A stretch of 64,000 nt of DNA from positions 88,513 to 152,512 of the forward strand of contig JACMOZ010000038.1 of NCBI GenBank assembly GCA_014377785.1, read 5' to 3'. Positions 7,808-15,582 of the stretch are shown here, one piece after another. Every line of letters starts with the position of its first letter. Positions within the stretch are counted from its first letter, which is position 1. Made by a program: the position numbers and the translations under genes. This stretch comes from Aeromicrobium sp. Its GTDB lineage: Bacteria; Actinomycetota; Actinomycetes; Propionibacteriales; Nocardioidaceae. Under the pieces are notes generated by a model that searched no databases, was not told the origin of the DNA, and saw only the letters and a list, made by a program, of their open reading frames with translations.

Positions 7808-9043
7808 ATGACAGAGCATGTGCCCACCGTGCACCTCACCGATCCCACCGTCCTGGTCACCCTGACCGGACCGGACCAAAGTGGCGTCAGTACGCGATTG
7901 TTTTCGGAGATGGCGGCATTCGGCGTCGAGATCATCGACATCGAACAATTGGTGTTGCGCGGACGCCTCGTGCTCGGTGTGTTGTTGACAGTAGCCGACG
8001 AACGCGACGCTTTCGAACGCTCAGTGCGCAACGTGGGCGAAAAGTTCGGTCTCGACGTCGCGGTCGAATACGGCACCGGTGACAACCGGGCCCGGAGGGT
8101 CGGCCGGTCGCAAGTCACGATCCTCGGTGCCCCCCTTTATCCGGGTGCCCTCGCCGCGATGACCGCACGCATCAAAGGCGCCGGCGGCAACATCGACCGC
8201 ATCCTTCGGCTGGCCCGTTATCCGGTCACCGCGATCAAGATGGAAGTGTCCGGCGCCGAACCCGAAGTCCTGCAGGTGGAGCTTGCCGCCGAAGCCGCAG
8301 CCCAAGGCGTCGACGTGGCGGTGCAGGAGCACGGCATCCTGCGCCATGCGCAGCGGCTTATAGTGATGGACGTCGATTCGACCCTTATCCAGGGCGAAGT
8401 CATCGAGATGATCGCCGCCCGCGCCGGTTTCGCAGAAGAGGTCGCCGCCGTGACGTCAGCGGCTATGAAGGGCGAACTCGATTTCGGCGCCTCGCTCGAA
8501 TCGCGGGTGGCATTGCTTGCCGGGGTCGACTCTGCGGCCCTCGACGAGATCTACGAATCGCTCGTCTACGCCCCTGGCGCCCGTACGATGATCCGCACGC
8601 TCAAGCGCCTCGGTTACAAATTCGCCTTGGTCAGCGGCGGGTTCACCCAGATCATCGAGCGCATCGCCGAGGCCCTCGAAATCGACTACTTTGCCGCCAA
8701 CGAACTCGAAGTCATCGACGGCTTGCTCACCGGCAAGATCGTCGGCCCGATCGTCGATCGTGCCGGCAAAGCTGATGCGTTGAGGCGTTTTGCCGCGCTC
8801 GCCAACATCTCGGTCAAGAACACGGTGGCGATCGGAGACGGCGCCAACGACCTCGACATGCTCGCCGCCGCCGGTCTGGGCATCGCCTTCAACGCCAAAC
8901 CCCAAGTGCGTGACAAGGCCCATACCTCGCTCAACGTGCCGTATCTCGACGCAATCATCTATCTGCTCGGGATCACCAGAGAAGAAGTCGAAGCCGCCGA
9001 TGAAGCAGACGATGAAGCAGGCCGAGGTGCGCCCAGTGGTTGA
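7808..9043 (+). CDS. serB: phosphoserine phosphatase with N-terminal ACT domains
   Basis: Last step of serine synthesis: hydrolyses O-phosphoserine. The 411-aa protein has two ACT-like regions (residues about 12-85 and 100-175, beginning VLVTLTGPDQSGVSTRLF and VTILGAPLYPGALAAM) that may bind serine. A HAD phosphatase follows: DVDSTL (nucleophile Asp188 and Asp190), LVSGGFTQI, and GDGANDLDML near the end. This ACT-HAD layout is the actinobacterial SerB2 type. The track ORF begins 351 bp too early. The stop codon lies inside a palindromic repeat, so the repeat supplies the last two residues. Confidence 0.95.
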   Translation: MTEHVPTVHLTDPTVLVTLTGPDQSGVSTRLFSEMAAFGVEIIDIEQLVLRGRLVLGVLLTVADERDAFERSVRNVGEKFGLDVAVEYGTGDNRARRVGRSQVTILGAPLYPGALAAMTARIKGAGGNIDRILRLARYPVTAIKMEVSGAEPEVLQVELAAEAAAQGVDVAVQEHGILRHAQRLIVMDVDSTLIQGEVIEMIAARAGFAEEVAAVTSAAMKGELDFGASLESRVALLAGVDSAALDEIYESLVYAPGARTMIRTLKRLGYKFALVSGGFTQIIERIAEALEIDYFAANELEVIDGLLTGKIVGPIVDRAGKADALRRFAALANISVKNTVAIGDGANDLDMLAAAGLGIAFNAKPQVRDKAHTSLNVPYLDAIIYLLGITREEVEAADEADDEAGRGAPSG

Positions 9044-9184
9044 GGTGCGGAGCGAAGCGGAGCCTCGAAACCACCGTGGGCCCACGTCGTATCGTCGGCT
9101 CACGTGGTTTCGACAATCGGACGCCTGCGGCGTGACGCGCTCTACCTGAGTAGACGCTCGTCGCTGCGCTCCTCGGTCTACTCA
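9036..9184. repeat. composite intergenic palindromic repeat between serB and dodecin
   Basis: Three palindromes lie in a row. GTGGTTGAGG pairs with CCTCGAAACCAC (9036-9074). CGTGGGCCCACG is a perfect 12-mer (9075-9086). TGAGTAGAC pairs with GTCTACTCA (9147-9155 and 9176-9184). A further GTGGTTTCGACA lies between. The serB TGA is in the first and the dodecin TAG in the last. The GGTTGAG...CTCGAAACC theme is one I associate with dispersed repeats in Nocardioides-type genomes. It may also act as a two-way terminator. Confidence 0.75.
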
Positions 9185-9393
9185 TCATCTTCGAGGCGGA
9201 AGCCGATCTTCATCGTCACCTGGTAGTGCGAAACATCGGTGCCGGTGATTTGCCCGCGGACTCCGGTGACTTCGAACCAATCAAGGTGGCGGAGGGTCTC
9301 GCCGGCCCTTGTGACACCGTTCTGGACGGCGTCGTTGATGCTCTCGGAGGAGGTGCCTACGATTTCACTGATGCGGTACGTGCGATTGCTCAT
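9178..9393 (-). CDS. dodecin
   Basis: A 71-aa flavin-binding dodecamer protein that stores and protects free flavin. The whole family signature is present: YRISEIVGTSSESINDAVQ, the flavin-stacking LRHLDWFEV (Trp about residue 39), VRGQI and HYQVTMKIGFRLE. Length is typical. It converges on serB; its TAG is inside a palindromic repeat shared with the serB end. It stands alone, with DUF3099 divergent 44 bp away. Confidence 0.93.
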   Translation of the reverse strand: MSNRTYRISEIVGTSSESINDAVQNGVTRAGETLRHLDWFEVTGVRGQITGTDVSHYQVTMKIGFRLEDDE

Positions 9394-9424
9394 GTGCTTA
9401 TCATGTCGGATTGCTCGAAGCGGG

Positions 9425-9430
9425 TACCGT
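9425..9430 (+). promoter_or_regulatory. -10 hexamer, leaderless start of DUF3099 gene
   Basis: TACCGT, 7 nt before the ATG at 9438. Confidence 0.5.
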
Positions 9431-9437
9431 TGACGGT

Positions 9438-9755
9438 ATGGACAGCAAGCCGAACCGCCGTGAGCAACAGGTTTTCAGCATCACGTCGGCCAGCACTTCG
9501 CAAAGCGAAGAGATCGGCAAACGGCAGAAACGCTACGCCATTTCGATGGGCATCCGCACACTGTGCTTTGTTCTTGCTGTGGTTTTCTGGTCGCACGTTC
9601 TCTGGCTTGCTGTCGTGTTCATCATGGGAGCGTTGATTCTTCCGTATACGTCGGTGATCCTGGCGAATTCCGGCGTCCAGAAGAAAGGCGCCGGTCCCAG
9701 CCCGTTTTTGCCCGAAGCCCGCACCGAACTTCCTCCGGGCGAAAAGAATGACTGA
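9438..9755 (+). CDS. DUF3099 membrane protein
   Basis: A 105-aa protein with the DUF3099 layout: a soluble N-terminus (FSITSASTSQSEEIGKRQKR), then two adjacent membrane helices (MGIRTLCFVLAVVFWSHVLW and LAVVFIMGALILPYTSVILA), then a short polar tail. The family is restricted to Actinobacteria and has no known role. The ATG at 9438 is chosen over the track TTG because TACCGT sits 7 nt before it. Its stop overlaps the next gene by 8 bp, so the two are coupled. Confidence 0.85.
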   Translation: MDSKPNRREQQVFSITSASTSQSEEIGKRQKRYAISMGIRTLCFVLAVVFWSHVLWLAVVFIMGALILPYTSVILANSGVQKKGAGPSPFLPEARTELPPGEKND

Positions 9756-9951
9756 CGAGCTCATCTGTTCAGCCCGCAGTTGCGGCGAAGCGGCAACATA
9801 CGAGCTTGTGTGGAACAACCCCAAGGTGCATACACCCGACCGCCGCAAGATCTGGCTCGCTTGCGATGTGCACGAAGAAACACTCCGCGCTTTCTTGAGC
9901 GCCCGCGGTTTCTGGAAAGAAACAGTCCCGATGGCGTCCGACGCCTTTTAG
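9748..9951 (+). CDS. small Cys/His-rich actinobacterial protein
   Basis: A 67-aa protein with CSARSC (Cys7, Cys12) and a later CDVH pair (Cys39, His42), so a four-ligand zinc site is plausible. Between them is LVWNNPKVHTPDRRKIW, which I recognise from small actinobacterial proteins that databases often mislabel acetone carboxylase. It overlaps DUF3099 by 8 bp, which is a common pairing as far as I recall. Function unknown. Confidence 0.75.
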   Translation: MTDELICSARSCGEAATYELVWNNPKVHTPDRRKIWLACDVHEETLRAFLSARGFWKETVPMASDAF

Positions 9952-10040
9952 CCGCCGATAGCGAACGGGGAGGCTCGCGACGGCACTGTCGCCGAAGCAC
10001 TGACGGCCACGGGCCCGGTCGCGGCGACTTAGCCGCCGGC

Positions 10041-11042
10041 TCAACCGCCAATGGCAGACATAGGCCGAGTCGGTTGCAGGAAGGCCGGGTCGTTGATGCC
10101 GTGACCCGGGAGTTTGGCCCAAATCGCCGTTCGCCAGCGTTCGGCAATAAGTTCGTCACTCGCGCCGGTGCGCAAGGCTGTCCGAAGATCGGATTCGTCC
10201 CGGGCGAAAAGGCAATTGCGGATCTGACCGTCGGCCGTGAGGCGCACGCGGTTGCAGTCGCCGCAGAACGGCCTGGTGACCGAACCGATGATCCCGACCG
10301 TATGCGGTCCACCGTCGATCAGGAACTTCTCCGCCGGCGCCGAACCGCGGCCGTCCATCTGTGTGAGAGTGAACGATTCCCCCAGCAAGCTGAGCGTCTC
10401 GCCGGCTGTAACCATGGCATCGCGATTCCAGTTGTGTTGGGCATCGAGCGGCATCTGTTCGATGAAACGCAGTTCATAATCGTTGTCCATGCACCAACGA
10501 AGCAACTCGGGCGCATCGCCGTCGTTGATGCCACGCAGGAGGACAGCGTTGATCTTGACCGGCTTGAGCCCGGCCTCGCGTGCCGCGGCCAGCCCCTCGA
10601 CGACATCGGGGAGGCGATCGCGTCGAGTGATCTTGGCGAACGATTCGCGATTGATCGTGTCGAGGCTGATGTTGACCCGGTCGAGACCGGCTTCTGCGAG
10701 GTCCTTCGCCATGTGTTTGAGACCAAGGCCGTTGGAGGTCATGGCCGTACGCGGTCGTGACGGCAGGGCCTTCGTCTCGGCGACGATCTTGGGCAGGCTC
10801 CGGCGTAACAAGGGCTCACCGCCGGTGAAACGCACATCGCGGACACCAAGCATTTCGACAGCGATAGCAATCAGCCGGATGAGTTCAACGTCGGTGAGCG
10901 TCTCATCCGACGGCAACCAATCGAGACCCTCAGCAGGCATACAGTATTCGCAACGCAGGTTGCAGCGGTCGGTCAGCGACACACGGAGGTCTGTCGCGAC
11001 TCGACCGTGTTGATCGATGAGACCTTGCTGGGTGCTGTCCAT
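10041..11042 (-). CDS. moaA: GTP 3',8-cyclase MoaA
   Basis: Radical-SAM enzyme for the first step of molybdenum cofactor synthesis. In this 333-aa protein the SAM cluster motif is CNLRCEYC (Cys27, Cys31, Cys34), followed by FTGGEPLLRR. The C-terminal second cluster is CGDCNRVRLTADGQIRNC. The chain ends in the GG dipeptide needed in MoaA. The track ORF starts far upstream inside surf1; the ATG at 11042 has TAAGAT 7 nt before it. No other mo genes are nearby. Confidence 0.95.
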   Translation of the reverse strand: MDSTQQGLIDQHGRVATDLRVSLTDRCNLRCEYCMPAEGLDWLPSDETLTDVELIRLIAIAVEMLGVRDVRFTGGEPLLRRSLPKIVAETKALPSRPRTAMTSNGLGLKHMAKDLAEAGLDRVNISLDTINRESFAKITRRDRLPDVVEGLAAAREAGLKPVKINAVLLRGINDGDAPELLRWCMDNDYELRFIEQMPLDAQHNWNRDAMVTAGETLSLLGESFTLTQMDGRGSAPAEKFLIDGGPHTVGIIGSVTRPFCGDCNRVRLTADGQIRNCLFARDESDLRTALRTGASDELIAERWRTAIWAKLPGHGINDPAFLQPTRPMSAIGG

Positions 11043-11049
11043 ACGCGCA

Positions 11050-11055
11050 ATCTTA
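11050..11055 (-). promoter_or_regulatory. -10 hexamer, leaderless start of moaA
   Basis: TAAGAT on the minus strand, 7 nt before the moaA ATG at 11042. Confidence 0.5.
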
Positions 11056-11099
11056 AGCGTTCCGGGCAGCCCTGCAGCGTCGGCCTTGGTAGGGCCAAC

Positions 11100-11105
11100 T
11101 ACGGT
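11100..11105 (+). promoter_or_regulatory. -10 hexamer, leaderless start of surf1
   Basis: TACGGT, 6 nt before the GTG at 11112. It supports this start over the track start at 11007. Confidence 0.45.
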
Positions 11106-11111
11106 CATGGT

Positions 11112-11897
11112 GTGTTTCGCTTCCTTCTGAGCCGTCGCTGGATCGGATTCGCGATTTTTGTCATGGTCTTGTCGGCAGGTTGCTACCAGCTCGGACTCTG
11201 GCAATGGCACCGGCTCGATACCCGACTCGCTCAAAACAAAGTCATAAGCAAACACTTCAAAACCACACCGGTAGCTCTCGACACGGTGCTCAAGGTCGGC
11301 ACGCCACAAACCGACGCACAGCAGTGGACACGCCTGCGCGTCACCGGCACGTATGACGTCTCGCAGCAGATCACTGTGCGGTTTTCGACACGGGACGGTG
11401 CTCCCGGTGCCGATGTCGTCACTCCGCTCGTTCTCCCGTCGGGAGCGGCAGTTCTCGTCGATCGAGGCTGGATCGCCACCGACAACAACTCGATGGCCCC
11501 CACCGGCGTGCCCGCGCCTCCTTCGGGCACTGTCACGATCACCGGCTGGCTTCGCGCCAACAACGGCGAACGCCAGCAAGCCAACACGCCTACTGACAAT
11601 CAGGTACGAGCCATCTCGAGCGAGGGGGTCAAGTCATCAGTCCCCTACAAGCTGTATGACGGTTATCTCAACCTACGCGAGCAGTCACCTGCTGCGACGG
11701 AGAAGCTCTCACTGGAACCGCCCCCTGAACTCGGCCAGGGTCCGCACCTTTATTACGCCCTGCAGTGGTGGTTTTTCGCAATCCTCGCGACCTTCGGCTG
11801 GTTCTATTTTGCCTGGATCGAGGAAAAAGAGCGTCGCAAACAGCTCGCTTTGGCTGAACACCGGAGCAACCTGCCCAGCGAAGTGCCGGACGCCTAA
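11112..11897 (+). CDS. SURF1-family cytochrome oxidase assembly protein
   Basis: SURF1 helps insert heme into the aa3 oxidase. The 261-aa protein has the family hairpin topology: an N-terminal membrane helix (RWIGFAIFVMVLSAGCYQLG, followed by WQWHRLD), a large extracytoplasmic domain with VLVDRGWIAT, and a C-terminal helix (HLYYALQWWFFAILATFGWF). The start is a GTG giving MFRFLLSRRW; the track ORF reads on into the moaA 5' end. The end overlaps the convergent enoyl-CoA hydratase by 4 bp. ctaA and ctaB are elsewhere in the window. Confidence 0.9.
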   Translation: MFRFLLSRRWIGFAIFVMVLSAGCYQLGLWQWHRLDTRLAQNKVISKHFKTTPVALDTVLKVGTPQTDAQQWTRLRVTGTYDVSQQITVRFSTRDGAPGADVVTPLVLPSGAAVLVDRGWIATDNNSMAPTGVPAPPSGTVTITGWLRANNGERQQANTPTDNQVRAISSEGVKSSVPYKLYDGYLNLREQSPAATEKLSLEPPPELGQGPHLYYALQWWFFAILATFGWFYFAWIEEKERRKQLALAEHRSNLPSEVPDA

Positions 11898-12679
11898 TTT
11901 CCGCCGAACATCCTTGCGAGGGCGCGGAAGCGGCCGCGTTGCGAGATACGTTCGCGAGCGCACTGATCTTCATATGACTCGTCTGCGGCGCCGGTAAGCA
12001 GGTCCTTCAGCGCGATGACCGAATCATGTTGTGGGGCTAGCAGAGCGGCCGTGAGGTCGGCAACTGTGTCGTCGAGTTCGCCGCGCGGGACACTCGCAAG
12101 GGCAAGGCCGATGGCCTGCGCTTCGGGTCCGCCAACGATGCGGCTTGTCGCACAGATTTCCAGGGCTCGCTGATAGCCAACGGCTTCGACGAGCGGTTTG
12201 GTGCCGCCAAGGTCGGGGACAAGTCCCAGCGCGGTTTCCTTCATGTTGAACATGACGTCATCGGCAACGATGCGGATGTCGCAGGCAAGTGCGAGCTGGA
12301 AGCCGGCACCGATCGCATGACCCTGGATGGCTGCGATGGATACGAACTGAGGATTGCGCCACCAGGTGAAACCCTCCTGGTAGACCGCGATGGCCGCATC
12401 GAAGCCGGCGTCGCTGTCTGAAGCCAGCTCGGTGAAAGCCCGTTCGCCGTCGATGCCTTCGGGTGTGAGCATCCGCCGGTCGAGGCCGGCCGAGAACGAC
12501 TCCCCCGCGCCTCTGAGGACGACAACGCGCACCGACCGGTCGACGGTGCCGCCGACGTCGGCGAGCGCCCGCCACATGGCAGGCGTCTGCGCATTACGCG
12601 CATCCGGGCGATTCAGGGTGATGGTCAGGACGGCGTCTTCTTGTTCGACAAGGATTCCCGCAGCTTCATAGTCAGTCAC
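11894..12679 (-). CDS. enoyl-CoA hydratase/isomerase family protein
   Basis: Crotonase fold, 261 aa. It opens LTITLNRPDARNAQTP. The first oxyanion-hole segment is GAGESFSAGLDRRML and the second is IQGHAIGAGFQLALACD. The catalytic-Glu position follows in MKETALGLVPDLGGTKPL. Most likely a hydratase of acyl-CoA breakdown, but family members vary and the substrate is unknown. The GTG start has TACCCT 6 nt before it. It converges on surf1 with a 4-bp overlap. Confidence 0.88.
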   Translation of the reverse strand: MTDYEAAGILVEQEDAVLTITLNRPDARNAQTPAMWRALADVGGTVDRSVRVVVLRGAGESFSAGLDRRMLTPEGIDGERAFTELASDSDAGFDAAIAVYQEGFTWWRNPQFVSIAAIQGHAIGAGFQLALACDIRIVADDVMFNMKETALGLVPDLGGTKPLVEAVGYQRALEICATSRIVGGPEAQAIGLALASVPRGELDDTVADLTAALLAPQHDSVIALKDLLTGAADESYEDQCARERISQRGRFRALARMFGGN

Positions 12680-12685
12680 CCGCCG

Positions 12686-12691
12686 AGGGTA
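12686..12691 (-). promoter_or_regulatory. -10 hexamer, leaderless start of enoyl-CoA hydratase
   Basis: TACCCT on the minus strand, 6 nt before the GTG at 12679. Confidence 0.45.
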
Positions 12692-12711
12692 TCTGACTCC
12701 TCACCGAGGAC

Positions 12712-12717
12712 TAGATT
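12712..12717 (+). promoter_or_regulatory. -10 hexamer, leaderless start of 82-aa protein
   Basis: TAGATT, 6 nt before the ATG at 12724. Confidence 0.45.
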
Positions 12718-12723
12718 TGCGAC

Positions 12724-12972
12724 ATGACAATCAACGGCAGTGACAAGTCCCCGAAGGAATGGTGGAGCGGCCTGAACAAGTACCAGCAGAGTGCGGTTGC
12801 GGCGCTCGGCTGTCTCGAGATCGTTCTCACGACGGCAACCATCCGGGACCTCGCCCGCCGACCCTCGACGCAAGTGCGTGGTCCCAAGGCGCTGTGGTGG
12901 CTGGCGTCCGCCGTCCAGCCCGTCGGGCCGATGGCCTACCTCGCCTTCGGCAGGAGCCGAGAGCAGAATTAG
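12724..12972 (+). CDS. small membrane protein, PLDc_N-like
   Basis: An 82-aa protein. An N-terminal polar stretch (PKEWWSGLNKYQQ) leads to a hydrophobic segment AVAALGCLEIVLTTATIRDL and a second one WWLASAVQPVGPMAYLAFGR. The second resembles the PLDc_N domain (phospholipase D nuclease N-terminal membrane motif), which also occurs as a stand-alone small protein. Role unknown. It stands alone between the hydratase and the ABC-F gene. Confidence 0.65.
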   Translation: MTINGSDKSPKEWWSGLNKYQQSAVAALGCLEIVLTTATIRDLARRPSTQVRGPKALWWLASAVQPVGPMAYLAFGRSREQN

Positions 12973-13008
12973 TGGGCTACGCCTGCGCTATCTGATCAGT
13001 CCCGCGCG

Positions 13009-14607
13009 CTAGGCGAGGCTGACGAGGTCGGCGTAGGTGTCGTTCCAGAGGTCCTCGTCGCCGTCAGGGAGCAACAGCACCCGATCGGGCTCCAGAGCCT
13101 GCACGGCGCCCTCGTCGTGCGACACGAGCACGATCGCGCCCTCATAGTTGCGGATGGCGCCCAACACTTCTTCACGCGAAGCCGGGTCAAGGTTGTTGGT
13201 GGGTTCGTCGAGGAGCAACACGTTGGCGCTGGAGACTATGAGGCTGGCCAGGGCGAGGCGGGTCTTTTCGCCACCGGACAGAACGCCGGCGGGCTTTTGC
13301 GAATCGTCGCCGGTGAACAGGAACGAACCGAGCACACTGCGGGCCTGGGTGTCGGTCAACTGGGGCGCCGCGGACTGCATGTTTTCGAGGACGGTGCGCT
13401 CGGTGTCGAGGGTTTCGTGTTCCTGGGCGTAATAGCCGATCTTGAGCCCGTGGCCGGGAATGATCTCGCCCGTGTCGGACTTGTCGGCGCCGCTCAGGAT
13501 GCGGAGCAGGGTCGTCTTGCCGGCGCCGTTCAGGCCAAGGACAACAACGCGGCTGCCCTTGTCGATCGCCAAGTCGACATCGGTGAAGATCTCGAGAGAC
13601 CCATAGGACTTGGACAGTTCCCTCGCCATGAGCGGCGTCTTGCCACACGCGGCCGGGGTCGGGAACTTGATTCTTGCGACCTTGTCATGAACGCGTACGT
13701 CTTCGAGACCCGAAACCATCTTCTCGGCGCGCTTGAGCATGCTCTGGGCGGCCGTGGCCTTGCTGGCCTTGGCCCGCATCCGGTTGGCCTGCTCGGTCAG
13801 CCGGTCGGCCGTCTTGACCGTGATGGCACGCTCGCGCTTGCGCCGCTGTTCATCGGTTTCGCGCTGGGCAAGGTAATTTTTCCAACTCATGTTGTAGACG
13901 TCGATCTCGGCCCGGTTGCCGTCGAGGTGCAAGACCTTGTTGACCGTTTCCTCGAGCAGGGAGTTGTCGTGACTGATCACTATCAGTCCGCCCTTGTGGT
14001 TCTTGAGGAAGCTGCGAAGCCACACGATGGAGTCGGCGTCCAGGTGGTTGGTCGGTTCGTCGAGGAGCAGTGTGTCGGCATCGGAGAACAGGATGCGTGC
14101 GAGCTCGACCCGGCGGCGCTGACCGCCCGAAAGCGTAGACAGCGGTTGGTCGAGGATGCGGTCGGGCAGTCCCAGGCTTTTGGCAATGATCGCGGCCTCG
14201 GACTCGGCGGCATAACCGCCGCCGGCGTGGAGTTCGGCGTCGGCGCGGGTGAAACGCCGCATCGCCTTTTCGGCGACCTTCGGGTCGTCAGATCCCATGT
14301 CGGTTTCGGCGGCACGCATGTTTCGTACCGCCGTATCAATGCCGCGAGCCGAAAGTATGCGGTCCTGGGCGGTCGTAGTCAGGTCGCCCGTACGCGGATC
14401 CTGCGGCAAATAGCCGATCGTGCCCGAGTTGGTGATCGTGCCCGATGCCGGTTCGCCGACGCCCGAAAGGATGCGCGTCAGCGTGGTCTTGCCCGAACCG
14501 TTGCGGCCCACGAGGCCGACCTTGTCGCCGTTGCCCACGCGAAAATTGACACCCGACATGAGGAGTCGGGCGCCAATGCGCAGTTCTACATTCGAAACGG
14601 TGAGCAT
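13009..14607 (-). CDS. ABC-F family ATPase
   Basis: A 532-aa soluble protein with two fused nucleotide-binding domains and no membrane part. NBD1 has GRNGSGKTT, LSGGQRRRVELARI and LLLDEPTNHLD; NBD2 has GLNGAGKTT, LSGGEKTRLALA and LLLDEPTNNLD. The linker between them (residues about 245-330) is the Arg/Lys-rich ABC-F signature region (QRRKRERAITVKTADRL). ABC-F proteins act on the ribosome, either as translation factors or for antibiotic protection; the sequence alone does not say which. I take the ATG at 14607 (MLTVSNVELRIG); the track extension from 14721 covers the hairpin leader. Confidence 0.92.
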   Translation of the reverse strand: MLTVSNVELRIGARLLMSGVNFRVGNGDKVGLVGRNGSGKTTLTRILSGVGEPASGTITNSGTIGYLPQDPRTGDLTTTAQDRILSARGIDTAVRNMRAAETDMGSDDPKVAEKAMRRFTRADAELHAGGGYAAESEAAIIAKSLGLPDRILDQPLSTLSGGQRRRVELARILFSDADTLLLDEPTNHLDADSIVWLRSFLKNHKGGLIVISHDNSLLEETVNKVLHLDGNRAEIDVYNMSWKNYLAQRETDEQRRKRERAITVKTADRLTEQANRMRAKASKATAAQSMLKRAEKMVSGLEDVRVHDKVARIKFPTPAACGKTPLMARELSKSYGSLEIFTDVDLAIDKGSRVVVLGLNGAGKTTLLRILSGADKSDTGEIIPGHGLKIGYYAQEHETLDTERTVLENMQSAAPQLTDTQARSVLGSFLFTGDDSQKPAGVLSGGEKTRLALASLIVSSANVLLLDEPTNNLDPASREEVLGAIRNYEGAIVLVSHDEGAVQALEPDRVLLLPDGDEDLWNDTYADLVSLA

Positions 14608-14631
14608 GAGGTCTTTCGGGTGGTGTGCGTA

Positions 14632-14707
14632 TGGAGCGTGGCAGACTGCCGCTCCACGCGGGAAGTTTCCCCCGTGGAGTGTTCTATTACCACGTTCTCG
14701 TGGTAAT
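14632..14707 (-). promoter_or_regulatory. hairpin cluster: SUF operon end / ABC-F leader
   Basis: In minus-strand order: ATTACCACG-loop-CGTGGTAAT (14686-14707, 9-bp stem, 4-nt loop); CTCCACG with GGGAA/TTCCC inside and CGTGGAG (14652-14679, 12 pairs, one C-C mismatch); and TGGAGCG pairing with CGCTCCA just downstream. The second and third share bases and cannot form together. No T-run follows, so this may be a weak terminator for the SUF operon or an attenuator for the ABC-F gene. Confidence 0.55.
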
Positions 14708-14717
14708 CCGCAGCGGC

Positions 14718-15086
14718 TCAACCAACGTTGAAGCCGAGGGCTCGCAGCATTTCGCGGCCGTCGTCGGTGATCTTATCCGGACCCCACGGCGGCATCCATA
14801 CCCAGTTGATGCGGAACTCGTTGACGAGTCCTTCGAGTGCCGCGCGGGTCTGGTCCTCGATCACGTCGGTCAACGGGCAGGCCGCCGACGTCAAGGTCAT
14901 CGAAAGCACGGTGTTGCTGTGCTCGTCGACGTCAACGCCATAGACGAGTCCTAAGTCAACGACGTTGATGCCGAGTTCGGGATCGACGACATCCTTCATC
15001 GCCTCCATGATGTCGTCTTCGCTCGTCGGCTTCGGCGCCGAAAGGTCGACTTCGGGAAGGTCGGTCTGCGCGACTTGTTCGGTCAT
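14718..15086 (-). CDS. sufT: SufT-like MIP18/DUF59 Fe-S assembly factor
   Basis: Helps mature Fe-S proteins in SUF systems. The 122-aa protein has the DUF59 core DIMEAMKDVVDPELGINVVD, LGLVYGVDVD and the conserved Cys in TSAACPLTDVIEDQ. Its end, WVWMPPWGPDKITDDGREML, is typical of actinobacterial SUF-linked members. It overlaps sufU by 4 bp and is the last gene of the SUF operon. AGGAG lies before the ATG. Confidence 0.9.
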   Translation of the reverse strand: MTEQVAQTDLPEVDLSAPKPTSEDDIMEAMKDVVDPELGINVVDLGLVYGVDVDEHSNTVLSMTLTSAACPLTDVIEDQTRAALEGLVNEFRINWVWMPPWGPDKITDDGREMLRALGFNVG

Positions 15087-15571
15087 AACTTCTCCTCAGA
15101 TGGGGCGAGTTCCTCAGATTTGGCGAGTTCCTCAGTTGCGGCGAGCGCTTGTGCAACAGCGTCTTTCCAGGCCATCCAGGAAAGCAGCGCACATTTCACG
15201 CGGGCAGGAAACTTGGCGACACCCGCGAAGGCTATGCCATCTTCGAGAGTGTCTTCGTTGGGTTCGATCTTTCCGCGACTCTGCATGAGTTCGCTGAACT
15301 CGGCATGCAACGACAAACCCTCCTGGACAGTCTTGCCCAGGATCAGGTCGTTGAGCACGGAGGCCGACGCTTGGCTGATCGAGCATCCCTCGGAGGCATA
15401 CGAAATGTCGGCGACCTTGTCGCCCTCAAGGTGGACGCGCATAGTGATTTCGTCGCCACAAGTCGGGTTGACGTGATGGACCTCGGCCTCGAAGGGCTCG
15501 CGAAGTCCGGCACCGTGCGGGTGCTTGTAGTGATCCAGGATAATTTCCTGGTAGAGCAGATTGAGATCCAT
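15083..15571 (-). CDS. sufU: SufU zinc-dependent sulfur-transfer protein
   Basis: Accepts sulfur from SufS and passes it to the SufBCD scaffold. The zinc ligands are present: Cys38 and Asp40 (NPTCGD), Cys63 (EGCSIS) and Cys127 (VKCALL), with the helical insert between the second and third that marks SufU rather than IscU. Total 162 aa. The last 15 residues (EELAKSEELAPSEE) come from a tandem 18-bp DNA repeat. It overlaps sufT by 4 bp and follows sufS by 11 bp. Confidence 0.95.
   Translation of the reverse strand: MDLNLLYQEIILDHYKHPHGAGLREPFEAEVHHVNPTCGDEITMRVHLEGDKVADISYASEGCSISQASASVLNDLILGKTVQEGLSLHAEFSELMQSRGKIEPNEDTLEDGIAFAGVAKFPARVKCALLSWMAWKDAVAQALAATEELAKSEELAPSEEKL
15087..15140. repeat. 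18-bp tandem repeat in the sufU 3' end
   Basis: About three copies of an 18-bp unit of the form TCCTCAGATTTGGCGAGT. They encode the EELAKS/EELAPS acidic tail of SufU. Confidence 0.7.
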
Positions 15572-15582
15572 GTAGCTGCGTC

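Noticed and set aside
9748-9951. Acetone carboxylase
   Set aside because: A common database label for this small protein, but 67 aa with a zinc-like site cannot be that enzyme.
10041-11111. Moco riboswitch before moaA
   Set aside because: The start is leaderless and the upstream 70 bp are too short and lack the motif.
13117-14706. 529-aa plus-strand ORF
   Set aside because: Antisense shadow of the ABC-F gene.
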